Source of the DNA: Chara braunii
Lineage: Eukaryota > Streptophyta > Charophyceae > Charales > Characeae
NCBI GenBank assembly: GCA_003427395.1
Contig: BFEA01000815.1
Span: forward strand, 479,266 to 517,644
DNA length: 38,379 nt
Direction: 5' to 3'
Shown: one piece after another, positions 10,445-21,264 of the stretch
Layout of the letters: the number at the start of each line of letters is the position of its first letter
How positions within the stretch are numbered: position 1 is the first letter of the stretch
Notes under the pieces: generated by a model
Database searches by the model: none
The model's input: the letters and a program-made list of their open reading frames with translations, nothing else
Told to the model about the DNA's origin: nothing
Program-made: the position numbers and the translations under genes

Positions 10445-10960
10445 GGGCCCCCCAATGATGGCCAAATAGTAACAGCTTGGCCATCTTCTGAAGTCAAACT
10501 GTCGAAATCAATCACCCGACGACCTCCCAATCCGCAGCACTAACCTCCTGCTTGTAAAGTCTAGTCACCTCTCCGAGTCTCAGTACCTCTCCTCAACCCA
10601 ATCGCCGCCGCATAGCAGTCTGTAACAGTCAGCAGCAATATCCAGCAATAGGCAGCAATACGCAGCAGCCAGCAGTTCGTGCACAGATGCAGCAGTCAGC
10701 AGCAGCAATTCGTGCATAGATGCAGCAGCCAACAACAGACAACAGCAGTTCCAATAGTGAGGTTCGAGCATACTACATAGCCCAACTAAGTTCGCCGCAT
10801 CCGTTCACTCAAGTGGTTGCCAATAGCAATGCTCTCACCGGTTCGAAAGCTAACGGCCCCGCAATGGTGATCAAGTAAACCCGCTTGGACCACCTTCATC
10901 CAACTGCAGAGCCGGCCTGTCCGACGAACTCTCAATCTCCAGCACCACCTCTCTGCATAT
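10445..10960. repeat. Internal duplication (about 410-bp period), copy 1
   Basis: The block near 10445 (GGCCCCCCAATGATGGCCAA, then GCTTGGCCATCTTC) recurs near 10855 (GGCCCCGCAATGGTGATCAA, then GCTTGGACCACCTTC). Copy 2 shows this block only once (about 30507), so the duplication may be specific to copy 1. Confidence 0.6.
10616..10752. repeat. CAG/CAA-rich low-complexity tract, copy 1
   Basis: Imperfect CAGCAG, CAGCAATA and CAACAACAG runs, with CAGCAGCAG again near 11025-11045. Copy 2 has a comparable tract at 30660-30870. Glutamine-, alanine- or leucine-rich frames here are by-products of composition and should not be read as genes. Confidence 0.85.
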
Positions 10961-11162
10961 CACTCTTTTGTCCTCAACAAGCCCTGCAACAGCCACAACA
11001 CCACCCTCCAGAAAAGCCAACCTCAGCAGCAGCAGCAGCGGCAATCAGCAGTAGTTGCCCCCCTTCCAGAAGTTACTCTGATCAACAACAACAGTCGTGC
11101 CTGCAGATGCCGATCCTTCTTTGGTTACCTCATCTAGTAGGGTGGACTGTGCACTGGCCGAT

Positions 11163-11968
11163 AGGTAAGCCTCCAAAGCTCTATGGCTATCTCTTCATTA
11201 GTTCGCTATTCCAATAGTCGGGAACAGGCGGCCGAAGGATCAACAGGTAAGTTTCCCTACTCCCGCAGCCTACCTTTCAGCTCTGCCTTTCCGTTCAACT
11301 TCCCCAACCAACAGTCAGATCCCCCTTTTGCACTGCCGTGCTCGGCCTCTCAGGTATGTACTCTCTCGCCCCCTTCTATTCCTTGTCATTTTCTACCTCC
11401 GCCGTTGCTCCCTAAGTGGGTCGAGCAACGTGCAACCGCAACCCTCTTTTCTGATCCTCGATACCCCCTACGACTTTACCCAACCGTTGGTAGGTAGGCG
11501 CATGCTACCTCCACCGCTACCATCCGTTTGTAGTGCATAATCTTGATTCGCATGGCCATACCTAACCACCCTCCTGACCAGTTCCCTATAACATCACAAG
11601 GTACACCGTCAGTTCACCCTCACGCACGTAGAAAGATAGCACAAGGCTACTTTCAGAGCAACGCGCCGGTCAACAGGTGAGCATCCCAAACCCCAGGACC
11701 ACTGTCACGCTGCTCCCGTCACTAAAATGAGCAAATCGAATGACCCTTCCGCTAGAGCGTGGACATATATACCTTTCTCCAACCATACGTGCAGGGAGTT
11801 AGAGAGGAGCTTCTTCCATCAATAGGTTGGGCGGCGCCTTGGCACACAGGTGAGTCTTCGACACACGCCGGCCTCCCGCTACTTCCACCGATATAACGAG
11901 CGAAATCGAATGTATCTATCGCTGGAGTACGATCCAATACATTCAGCCCCACCTCGAGGTAAGTACTC
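11163..11968 (+). repeat. Cluster of splice-donor-like motifs, copy 1
   Basis: AG|GTAAGT-type sequences occur at about 11163 (ATAGGTAAGC), 11245 (AGGTAAGT), 11352 (AGGTATGT), 11675 (AGGTGAGC), 11849 (AGGTGAGT) and 11957 (AGGTAAGT). Each is followed by pyrimidine-rich sequence. Copy 2 has three (31136, 31319, 31715). They may be donor sites of a repeated non-coding leader exon, or simply one ancient unit amplified. No acceptor or spliced ORF is identified. Confidence 0.5.
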
Positions 11969-12256
11969 CCCTACTCCCACGCAACCCCTTTCCTTTCTAA
12001 CTCCCATCGTACTAACCTACCCCTCAAACTACTGCTACCAGCCAGCTCGCTCGGGTTATAAGCCCTGGGTTCGGCTCTTGGCTTGCTCGATATCCCTCAG
12101 AAACGGCCGGGACGAGCTCCTTCCTCCTCTTTTCTTCCGGTCGCCATACCTCCGCGCGTCCCTTCTCTTCTCTAACTCTCGAACCACTAACCTTCTGCTA
12201 GTGCTGACCCCGGATTTGTGCTCGCCCAGCATAAAACCCTCGGGGTCGTGCTCCTC

Positions 12257-12470
12257 CCCGCTCGATACCATCGAATATCGAGCGGGCTTTCACGTCATCA
12301 CTCCTCCCTCGCTCCCGCCGGCTTCTGCCATAGCCACCGCGCACTAACCTCGCTATCTAACTCCCCCCCCACTGCTCCGTTCCAAAAACGGACACGATTA
12401 CTACGTTCGCCTGGTCCGTAAACCCCTGACTAGCACTTTCGCTCGCCCGATTTCGCTAAGAAACGGGCGA
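12257..12470. repeat. Two strong hairpins, copy 1
   Basis: CCCGCTCGATA/TATCGAGCGGG (11 bp, 8-base loop) lies at 12257-12286. TCGCCCG-TTTC/GAAA-CGGGCGA, with one bulged base and a GCTAA loop, lies at 12443-12470. A related GCTCG...CAGAAACGG...CGAGC arrangement lies at about 12086-12117. The common AAGAAACGG or CAGAAACGG loop edge hints at another small hairpin family. Confidence 0.65.
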
Positions 12471-13469
12471 TCTTCACTGTCTTCAGCTTCGCCATAGCTC
12501 CTCCCCTCTCTCTCAGACGTCGAATGCATCCGGCGCAAATTCGTGCCAGGTTCTTTTTCCATTCTGTTGCTCGTCTGTCGCTCTTTCGTTGCGCTAAGCC
12601 GCCCGGTCAGCCTTACTGCCCGTCACTCTATCGCGCCAGCCCCCACCGTTTCTTTCCAACGCTTCTTGTCTCTACGACCTCCCACCTCGTTTCTTTGAGA
12701 CACAGGCCCGACAGCAGCGGACCCTGTTGTAGCGGTCGGCCGGTTGTTCCAGCAGCTCCAGCTATTAGAGGGAAATCTCGGAGGGAAATGGCTACCAGTC
12801 GGTTCGATAGTCTTTTTTGTGAGCAGCTCAGCCCTCGCCTCAGAGGTACACCGTTGAAGTCCATAGGGGAGAGGGACCTGGAGGGGAGAAACATTGACTG
12901 GCCCGTCAACGAGGCTCAGTCCTGATGTTACCGGCTGACCCCATCACCCACCTGCTGCGGTATGTATCGCGCCCGCTGATGGGTGCGACTCCCTCATATT
13001 CCCCCACGGGGGCTTGAACCCGAATGTGGCTGCTACGGGATTCCCTCGTAATACGGTAACCTCGGCGCCGTCATAAAAATAGTTTGTAATCATACTTCAG
13101 GCAACCCCGCGAACATAACACACCCCCTCGTGACTCTACCAAACCCGAAATGTGAGTCATATACATCCTGCATTACCGGCCTCCTTTCCTCAACTGCAAT
13201 CACAAACCCGAGCCCTGACCGCGCTCTATTCCCAACAGCGGTGTGATAGCGGACTCTCGCCGACATCTCAACACGCGGGCCCATCAGACGAGGCACGTAC
13301 TCAAGGTCCCCAACTGTCAGGACGGCCATAAAGTCTGGCGTCGTATCCTGCTAGCGCTAGGCCCAAGGTTGGGTCTAGTTCTGTCAGACTCTCAAATAAA
13401 CAAACACTGCGCCATGTGCAGACCTACCGAAATACTTTCAGAACCACCTTGCTGTTGATGCCGTCCTCC

Positions 13470-13980
13470 AACAGAAAAAATTCCTAGAATTAAATAATCA
13501 TTCTAAAGTAAAATTACATTCTAAATTTCAAATTTTCATTCCATCTTAAAAAATGCCATTCCAATTTTAAAATTTTCCGTCTTACTTGAAAACTTTCCTT
13601 CCAAGAATGGGGTAACCCTTCTTATTTGAACTGCATGCTATAGATGGATTGAAAGTCTGGATGAGTTCATGAAATATTTTAATTGGACTGTCATTCTAAG
13701 TAAGGATTTCCAGTCATAAATAGGTTCATCCAATCTAAATTAGAAGATATTTGTTGTAGTATAATGAAAGTTTAATTAAAATATTTCATAAAATCGTCGA
13801 GACTTTCATTCCATCTTGAACAAATAGATGTAGTTGGAACGAAAAACTCATATTTAGACGGGAACTTATCAAATTAAATTGGAAATTTTAGAATTGGACA
13901 AACATTGGAATGAGAATTTATAAATATGAAGGATTTTTTTTTTATAGAATGTTTTTTCAACTTTCATTTCTCGTGGGAAT
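13470..13980. other. AT-rich segment inside copy 1, no gene seen
   Basis: About 500 bp of AT-rich DNA with recurring CATTCTAA/CATTCCAA-type words (for example ATTCCATCTTAA, TTCCATCTTGAA). It has no counterpart in copy 2 that I can recognise, so it may be an insertion or fast-diverging satellite-like DNA. Confidence 0.5.
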
Positions 13981-14300
13981 TTTTATGTTGTCCGCACGTA
14001 CGCACAGGTCACCGGCAAGCGCACCAATCACGAGACATAATCCTTTTAATCCTATCTTAATCAAAAAAATAAAAATTTGGTCGGCAACTATGCCGACTTT
14101 CACAACCATCAATCCAAAAAAAGATCACACGCGCCTCAAATTTGTGCGCCCACACACTCTTTATTCTTCTCAACCATTCAGTCAACGTAAACCACAGACA
14201 CTGTAGCGCCTCTCGCGGTATACTTAGAACTTCAAACCAAACTATTCATGTCGTCTGCAAAAACCAGGGCGGATACCCTTGTAAGGGTATTCGCACTGAT

Positions 14301-15265
14301 AGCGCCAGATCCTTGCATTTGCACACTAGTTCCTCCCTTCCCCTATCAATCCAAATTGCCTTGATAATGTAGTTAACTCGCTCTCTTCTTTTCTCGATAC
14401 TTCCTTTGTCCCGTGCCTGTTCCCCCTCCTTCCCTAGCTCGGCTACCTTCTGCCTTTCATTGTCAAGATCTCACTAGGCAAGAATCGTTGAAACGAAAGA
14501 GCAAATAAAGATTGCTTAATGAAGTGTATGCCTTTCTTTCAAGGATCGAGGTGATGTATTGATGATGAATGGATGAATGCAACTTTCTTTTATTTCTCTT
14601 TCGATAAGGATTTTTGTTGGAGGAATCCTTCACGCTCTCAATCGATGAAGTCGTTTCGTCTCTCAATACAATCTTCTACCTGCAATAAAAATGTAACGAG
14701 GAGATCCACCGTCACGGTGCCTCTACTGATTATGAATGTGAAGCACTCCAATGAGCTAACGATCTTGCCTCTACCTATGTCTTATCTTCATTTTGAATGA
14801 ATAACCCTCTCTGTTTGATCTTCGGTTTTGGAATGGGCACCCATTTAACCTGCTCAACTCATGAAGATTTTTGTTCTTTTTATCGCTCCAAAGAGAATGC
14901 CGATCATAGGCAACGATCCAATTATTTTGTTGTCATCTCTTATAACTTATCTTCGTTTTTGTCAATTTTGACGAATCAGTGATTGTCTGTTCGAAAACTT
15001 TTTCAGGAACTCCTTTATTAGTTTCTTGGGTAACCCCCCTTCCTGCTGGAATATCAGGCATAAAAGTTACATCACATTGTCTAATTTCCTCTGCGAAGGT
15101 AATCCCTGAAGTTAATGGGGATTGACGACCTTGTCTTGTGATCGGTTGTATCGACTGTGGACTTAGCCAGAGGAGCCATCCGGGTGCCGACTTCTTGAAC
15201 ATCCCCACCCACGACCTGTCCCCTACAACGAGGATAGGACATGTGTCTGCGAGTGGGATATATGC
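14301..15265. other. No recognised gene between copy 1 and the 825-bp array
   Basis: Mixed AT-rich sequence. A minus-strand frame at 14933-15298 reaches 121 codons and a plus-strand frame is open from 15167 into the first array unit. Neither shows a domain I recognise. If copy 1 is a 5' LTR, a primer-binding site should lie at the start of this stretch. I see no TGGTATCAGAGC-like sequence there. Confidence 0.4.
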
Positions 15266-15505
15266 GAAGTCGTAGCCAAGATTGACGACCCTGATCATTT
15301 TCCCTTTGAAACATGGTATGTTAGATTCGTCGATCCGGGTTTTGTAAGTGATGATACTCTCTTCCCTTCCTACTCTGTTTTGCTTCCTTTCGACGAATTA
15401 ATTGTCATCCATCACCAACAGTTGCTCCCCTTTTGCCCCGCACCTTATGCAATGATTATCGCCGCACAAAACGCTTCAAAGCTCAATGGTTCAAAGAGAA
15501 AGTAG
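15266..15505 (+). pseudogene. Open frame of 79 codons kept in all three array units (unit 1)
   Basis: The frame GAA...TAG (15266-15505) is 79 codons plus stop. The matching frames in unit 2 (16101-16340, TAG) and unit 3 (16925-17164, TAA) have exactly the same length with no indel. Shared residues include KI(D/G)DPDHF, FETWYV, YSVLLPFDEL, IHHQQLL, APY and SKLNGSKRK. Units 2 and 3 are preceded directly by TGA, and none has a suitable ATG. In unit 1 the frame is open back to 15167. It looks like an exon or C-terminal fragment captured in the repeat. I do not recognise the family, and coding is unproven. Confidence 0.35.
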
Positions 15506-17746
15506 TGAGATTGCGACCCTCAGACCATCTGATTCAAATTTCGATCTTTGTGAAGAGCGTCGTTGGTCCCTTGTTTAAAACCAACATCCGATGTGCGTTC
15601 CTTCTCTATTTTGACAAGGAAAAAAATGTCGTGACGAGCACGACGATGTTCAAAGATACTTTTTGGATTAGATACTAGTCGTTGGATAAATAGATCCATT
15701 TATGTTTTTCCAGCCTTACTCGTCGTTCCATATCTGGGACCGCAAGAGAGATTTCAATTTTTTATGTGTCTCTACACTCAATTTCCAAAAATCCTTGGCA
15801 CGCTGCATTTTACCGCTTTCTTGACCCCCTTTCACGATTTAATCACCTTGATAGGAAAGTTGTGCAGTGCGTCGGGTTAGAGCGTCATATGTCATGGTTG
15901 GTAAACCAAAAGAAAAGTTAAAAAACAATATTACTCCTACTCTAATAAACTTCTACCAATTCTCCTACTAGTTGCTTGAGTCAATAATATAAGAAAATCA
16001 GGGGAACAGTATAAGGTAACCTTCAGGCGTGACAACCGTTAGTTTCCCCTCAGTTGTCCTCCGTCAGTCCGCTTTAATTTCGCTGGTTAGTACTTGATGA
16101 GAAGTCGTAGCCAAGATTGGCGACCCTGATCATTTTTCCTTTGAAACATGGTATGTTGGATTTGCCAATTCGGGTTTTGTAATTGATGATACTCACGTCT
16201 CTCCCTACTCTGTTTTGCTTCCTTTCGACGAATTAACTGCCATCCATCACCAACAGTTGCTCCCCATTTGCCTCGCACCTTATGTAGTGGTTAATACCGC
16301 ACAGAATGCTTCCAAGCTCAATGGCTCAAAGAGAAAATAGTGAGATTGCGACCCTTAAACCATCCGACAAAAAATTCGATCTTTGTGAAGAGTGTCGTTG
16401 GTCTCTCGTTTAAAACCAACATCCGATGTGCGTTCCTCATCTATTTCGACTAGGAAAAAAATGTCGTGACTCGCACGACGATGTTCAAAGATAGTTTTTG
16501 GATTAGATACTAGTCGTTGGATAAATAAATCCATTTACGCTTTTCCAACCTTACTCGTCGCTCCATATTTGGGACCGCACAAGAGATTTCAACTTTTTAT
16601 GTCTCTCCACACTCAATTTTCAAAATCCTTAACACACTTCATTTTGCCGCTTTCTTGACCCTTTTCACGATTTAGTCACTCTGATAGGCAAGTTGTGCAG
16701 TGCGTCAGGTTAGAGCGTCATATGTCCTGGTTGGTAAGCCAAACAAAAACAATACTACTCCTACTCTAATCAACTTCTACCAGTTCTCGTACTAGTTGCT
16801 TGTGTCAATAATATAAGAAAATTAGGGGAACAATATAAGGTAACCTTCAGGCGTGATAGACGTTAGTTTCCCCTCAGCTGTCCTCCGCCAGTCCGCTTTA
16901 ATTTCGCTGGTTAGTAGTTGATGAGAAGTCGTAGTCAAGATTGACGACCCTGATCATTTTCCCTTTGAAACATGGTATGTTGGATTTTCCAATCCGGGTT
17001 TTGTAATTGATGATACTCACTTCCCTCCCTACTCTGTTTTGCTTCCTTTCGACGAATTAATTGTCATCCATCACCAACAATTGCTCTTCTTTTGCCTTGC
17101 ACCTTATGCAGTGATTATCGCCGCACAGAACACTTCCAAGCTCAATGGTTCAAAGAGAAAGTAATAAGATAGTGACCCTCAGACCATCCGACTCAAATTT
17201 CGATCTTTGTGAAAAGCGTCATTGGTCCCTCGTTTAAAACCAACATCCGATGTGCGTTCCTCCTCTATTTCAATCAGGAAAAAAAACGTTGTGACGCGCA
17301 TGACGATGTTCAAAGATACTTTTTGGATTAGATACTAGTCGTTGGATAAATACATCCATTTATGCTTTTCCAATCTTTCTCGTCGCTCCATATCTAGGAC
17401 CGCACGGGAGACTTCAATTTTTTATGTGTCTCCACACTCAATTTCCAAAAATCCTTGAAACGCCCTATTTGCCGCTTTCTTGACCCCTGTTCATGATTTC
17501 GTCACTCTGATAGGCAAGTTGTGCAGTGCGTCATGTTAGAGCGTCATATGTCCTGGTTGGTAAGCCAAAAGAAAACAATATTACTCCTACTCTAATCAAC
17601 TTCTACCAATTCTCCTACTACTAGTTGCTTGTGTTAAAAATATAGGAAAACCGGAGGAACAGTATAAGGTAACCTTCAGGCGTGACATATGTTAGTTTCC
17701 CCTCAGCTGTCCGCCGCCAGTCTGCTTTAATTTCGATGGTTAGTAC
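15266..17746 (+). repeat. Three-unit tandem array, about 825-bp unit
   Basis: Units are 15266-16100 (835 bp), 16101-16924 (824 bp) and 16925 to about 17746 (822 bp). All begin GAAGTCGTAG(C/T)CAAGATTG. The first and second units end in GCTGGTTAGTA and the third in GATGGTTAGTA. Differences are spread out, with several small indels in the lower two-thirds of the unit. The first 237 bp carry no indels and stay open in one frame (separate entry). The array sits between copy 1 and the 3' side of the minus-strand LINE. It could be part of a retrotransposon internal region or an independent satellite. Confidence 0.93.
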
Positions 17747-18553
17747 AATCTTGATTAATTTTTATACCTGGTGATCTGACAGTTCGATATTATGAAATCG
17801 CTTTGTGTTTCTCGGTTTCCAAATTGTTCACATTACCATTGTTTTGTTGACTTGGGTAGCAGATCCGCAGGTAGTGTTCTGGTTAAGACCTATCTTTGAT
17901 CAGTGTTGAAACTCCTACAGGTGATCTCCTTCCTGTGGAAGAGCCACCATTTCCACCACTTCTCCGATTTGGGATATGACCATCATAGATGACAAAATTC
18001 TTCAAACGGTCAACTGCATCTATCACACCTGATTATTACACGTGTCATTCCTCTTTCCTTTGACTAGATGGTTGTCGGAACCACCATGTGGGGCTGCAAT
18101 CATGCTAGATAGGCTAACTTTTGCAACGGAATCTCCTATAGTTGTTACCATAGTCGTTTTTTCTCTTCTCTACTTGGGGCAGTTAGGCTTGACACGTGTT
18201 TCAGTCATCTAGCATTTTGTTTCTCCCCCAACATTTAACTATGTTTTTTGAAATGGGCAACCAGCTCCGTATCTAATTGCCTTAAACCCTTTATTGGTTC
18301 TTGTCCCATTTTCCACCCCCATGCCTCTGAGTCTATCCTAAGCTTTCGCATTGTTATCCCCCTCTGTTACTAAATGATATCCTACCTCATTACGCTTCCT
18401 CTGACGGTTTACTTCCCTCACTCAAATTTCCTCAAGATCTTCTAGTTGGTATTATTTTACAATTCCCCGACAAGACGCACCCTCCTTATCCTCCTCGTAA
18501 ATCTCCAATTAACGTTTTTCTAGTCTGTCATTATCACAGTTCTGCAACTTGTA

Positions 18554-18964
18554 CTACTTTCTGCCATCAATAGGTTCTCTAGCTCGGAACCAAGTCCCAA
18601 GGGGGCTCACACCTTCCGGTCCTAGTAGATATTTCCATTCAGATGAAATAACAGATATAATGGTTGTTGCTCTTTCATGTTGTATTGGCACCTGACCCAA
18701 CTTCTCTCTGAGTAATTTGGGGTCAATCCGCCAATTGTTGGTCTCGTCCCAAAGGTCTCCAATCTTGGAGACACCTCTTTGGATCCACTTGAAACTGAAG
18801 TTGCTTGTGCCCTTCGTTGCTAAAAATGGGAGACCATGATTATCCTTGAGAGCTGCATTTTCCAAAATGTGTTGGACCTTCACTTGGTCCTTGCTTTTTT
18901 GGGTGGATTGACTTGATGGTTTTAATTTTTGCAATGCCCTCAATACCTTTCTCCAAAATCTCAT
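18554..18964 (-). pseudogene. LINE C post-RT segment of ORF2
   Basis: A 136-codon minus-strand frame with FKWIQRGVSKIGDLWDE, followed by a helix-like region and ISSEWKYLLG and TWFRARE. It lines up with the start of LINE A (GVIQVGDLWDRE, then ITEALPVGWWSIF and DWVSREG at about 2455-2555), so both LINEs carry the same domain order. The zinc-finger region expected about 700 bp further left (near 18060) cannot be recognised. Confidence 0.8.
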
Positions 18965-19296
18965 AGTTAGTCTCTGCCTCTAAATCTCCCTGTCAATGTA
19001 GCCACCCATACATCTGATGGTCTTTGTATGCCCCATTTTTTTGCTAGGATAAGTTCGACTACCAGACACAAGTCTCTACTTCGATTTGCCTCCGCCACCT
19101 TCTGGAGACATGTGCATAGCAAAATATCATTTTGAGCTCATGGATTTATTGGCACATGACATCCCTCTTTTCTTGGGTGCAAACGACATCATGATGCTAC
19201 TTTAGACAGATATCCATCTCCTTTTTTGGCTTTAAGCTTCTATATAAACCTCCCTGCAACATCCTTGATTGCTTTGATGACTTCTTCCAGTATCTC

Positions 19297-20157
19297 TCAT
19301 ACGATAGCTACAAACCAAAAAAGGGCAAAGGCCAAGCAATTCAATGCAAGTGTCAGATTTATCAACGACATATGGCGTACCGGGCCCCAATTTCTGATTC
19401 GCTTCAGGACCTTCTCCTGGAGAATAACTCCCTGTGAAAAGAGCAGTTTGGATAGTAACATTCCTATGAACCATTCAACCTCTTTCATTTCTATACTTGT
19501 CATACCCCAGTTTGTCGCTAGCTTGTAATCCTTTGGTATAAAATACACTAACTTACCCCAATCCATTGCAGCCTCAGAGAATTTCCCATACATATTGAGA
19601 CAAGTCTTAAGTTGAGCTAGGGAGTCGATCTGATTTTGCAAAACTGCGAATAACTCGTTTGCCAAGGCTTTAATCTTGTATTTTTTGTCCTCTGTTATCC
19701 TTAGTCCCTCGATTCCCTTGTCAGATTGGATGTTGTGGATCAACATCTCAAATTGCAACACGAACAGAAGCGGGGTCAAAAGATATCCTTGCCTCCGCGA
19801 TCAAAATTATAAGAATTCCTCTTAGCATTAACCATTCATCATCAATGCAACAGTTGTGTGTCTATATAGCACCTTTAACCAAGGATAGAAGCGTTGGCCA
19901 AAGCCCATGACCTTCAAGGTCGTTATCATGAAGGCCCAATTTACTTTGTTGTAAGCCTTCTCTAGGTCCAGCAACAGTACCGCCACATCTTTATGCTCCA
20001 CTTTGATAACCTCGAGGATTTCAATAGGCGAGACAATGTTTTCGTAAATTGACCGCCCTTGCATGAAGGCACCTTGTTTTTTACTGACCAATATAGGGAG
20101 GAGTAGGCCGAGTCTCCTTGCCAATGTCTTGACTGGGATCTTGTGCATTGCATTCAA
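19297..20157 (-). pseudogene. LINE C reverse transcriptase domain, inactivated
   Basis: Two minus-strand segments lie in the same frame (20157-19828 and 19779-19297). Recognisable motifs are KTLARRL, KKQGAFMQGRSIYENI, LLDLEKAYNKVNW, LKVMGFG and RRQG...TPLLFVLQ. The catalytic box normally read as (Y/F)ADD is ALANELF here, so both catalytic Asp residues are replaced. Three stops follow MMNG at about 19825-19785. This is the RT of an L1-like LINE, used for target-primed reverse transcription. This copy is dead both by stops and by loss of the active site. Confidence 0.9.
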
Positions 20158-20230
20158 TAGGGAAATAGACCGCTAATTTTTCACTTTGATTTAATCCTCT
20201 TTTTGAATAGCAACGTGATGATACCTCTCG

Positions 20231-20575
20231 TCATCGGCTCCCCTGTCCCCCTCTTGTTAGAATTTCGTTGAAAGGCTCCACCAAATCCTCTGCAGATGTT
20301 GGCCAGTAGGTTTCGAAAAACTCTTTAGGCAGACCTTCGTCTTTTGGGGCCTTCCCATTCACTCTTTCTTTCAGTGCCAGTTTTAACTTCTCACTTGTGA
20401 TCGGCCGTTCTGCTGCTATTTTTTCCTGTCCAGTCACTTTTTCTCGCAGAACCTCCCACAGATGCGTCAGTGGTGATAGGCTTGTGTTCGTATCCCCTCC
20501 ATGCCTTTTAGTAATTAGAATGCCTTCAAAATAATTTTCGCATATGCTTTGCATAGAGATTGTTACGGGAAGATG
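20231..20575 (-). pseudogene. LINE C ORF2 pre-RT segment
   Basis: Minus-strand frame with ICENYFEGIL, ITSEKLKLALK, NGKAPKDEGLPKEFFETYW and LVEPFNEIL. This is the conserved stretch upstream of the LINE RT catalytic core, where relatives have N-G-K-A-P-G-x-D-G-x-P-x-E-F. The Gly-x-Asp pair is altered to KDE. A frameshift separates it from the RT frame starting at 20157. Its upstream edge at about 20575 is where the tRNA-like tandem units interrupt the element. Confidence 0.85.
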
Positions 20576-20652
20576 TGCATAATGTGGTGTCTCATCTCCA
20601 CCGTGGGAAAGCTATGTCCACCGTGCTTGTTTTCATACAAGAAGTCTAAGAT

Positions 20653-20726
20653 CAACTCACTAGGAATCGAACCTGTGACCTACCACAAAAGAGGTGGATC
20701 ACTTAACCAATAGGTAAAGTGAGTTG
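20653..20726 (-). repeat. tRNA-like unit 1 of a tandem SINE-like array
   Basis: The 74-nt minus-strand segment folds as a tRNA. The acceptor is CAACTCA/TGAGTTG (7 bp) and the D stem TTAC/GTGA, with GG in the loop. The anticodon arm is CCAC/GTGG with loop CTCTTTT, giving anticodon CTT if the loop is placed this way. The T-loop is GGTTCGATTCC, a good B box for RNA polymerase III. The T-stem has mismatches. It sits in a 267-271-bp unit and is followed on the plus strand by GGGATGAAA/TTTCATCCC (20726-20763). Degeneracy and tandem context argue for a tRNA-derived repeat, not a working tRNA gene. Confidence 0.7.
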
Positions 20727-20919
20727 GGATGAAAGTGAAGCCCTGTAAGGGACATTTCATCCCACCCCTACATGGACCATGACCCGGTGTACCCAGACTC
20801 TACTCGACCCGAATGCATGTGAGAGACAACTCTCGACACCTTTCAGACCTCAACCAAACACTACCGCAAGGGCGTCCGGCCGGTCTTAAGTGTTTGTTTT
20901 TACACAAGAAGTCCATGAT

Positions 20920-20993
20920 CAACTCACTAGGAATGGAACCTATGACCTACTACTAAAGAGGTGGATCACTTAACAGATAGGTAAAATGAGCTG
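20920..20993 (-). repeat. tRNA-like unit 2
   Basis: Second 74-nt tRNA-like segment. The acceptor CAGCTCA/TGAGTTG keeps pairing through one G-U. The anticodon-type loop is CTCTTTA and the T-loop GGTTCCATTCC, so the B box has lost its CG. Flanking DNA (AAGTCCATGATC; GAAGCCCCGTGAGGG) matches units 1 and 3. Confidence 0.65.
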
Positions 20994-21190
20994 GGATGAA
21001 ACTGAAGCCCCGTGAGGGATATTTCACCCGACCCTAGCATGGATCAACCATGACCCCGGGTACCCACACTCTACTTGACCCGAATGCATGTGAAGGACAA
21101 CTCACAGCAGCGGTCGGACTTCAACCAAGCACTACGGCAAGGGCGCCTTACCGGTTTCAAGTGCTTGTTATTACACAACAAGTCCAAGAT

Positions 21191-21264
21191 CAACTCACTA
21201 GAAATCAAACTTGTGACATACCACCAAAGAGGTGGATCACTTAACCAATAGGTAAAGTGAGTTG
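21191..21264 (-). repeat. tRNA-like unit 3
   Basis: Third 74-nt segment. The acceptor is CAACTCA/TGAGTTG, the anticodon-type loop CTCTTTG within CCAC/GTGG, and the T-loop AGTTTGATTTC (B box decayed). It starts 271 bp after unit 2, and the array ends about 80 bp further on, where LINE C linker sequence resumes near 21345. Confidence 0.65.

Larger units (their letters stand above)
6967..14300 (+). mobile_element. Large repeat, copy 1 (LTR-like, about 7.3 kb)
   Basis: Starts at TGTCGTGCGCAT and is collinear with 25893 to about 34230, in direct orientation. By eye, the first 450 bp are about 85% alike. Later blocks align in order: 7617-7870 with 26590-26855, 8000-8640 with 27535-28165, the A/B array, the hairpin array, 10090-10500 with 30180-30560, CAG-rich DNA, and a final block 13990-14300 with 33970-34230. 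The last block ends near CGGATACC(C/G)TTGTAAGGG. Stretches between them (11250-13980) are weakly similar or unmatched. A direct pair around a gypsy pol, with a TG start, suggests very long LTRs. No primer-binding site, polypurine tract or target duplication was found, so the LTR identity is inferred. The right end is approximate. Confidence 0.6.

Noticed and set aside
10885-11217. Alanine/glutamine-rich 110-codon frame
   Set aside because: It arises from the CAG/GCA-rich tract, and copy 2 does not keep the frame.
13008-13076. Possible minus-strand tRNA (GGGTTCAAGCCCC T-loop-like motif)
   Set aside because: There is a B-box-like sequence, but I could not form an acceptor stem, a D arm or a 7-base anticodon loop.
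17760-18540. Zinc-finger region of LINE C expected near 18060
   Set aside because: I searched the minus strand for the Cys-x2-Cys and Glu-Thr-x2-His pattern and did not find it, so it is not annotated.
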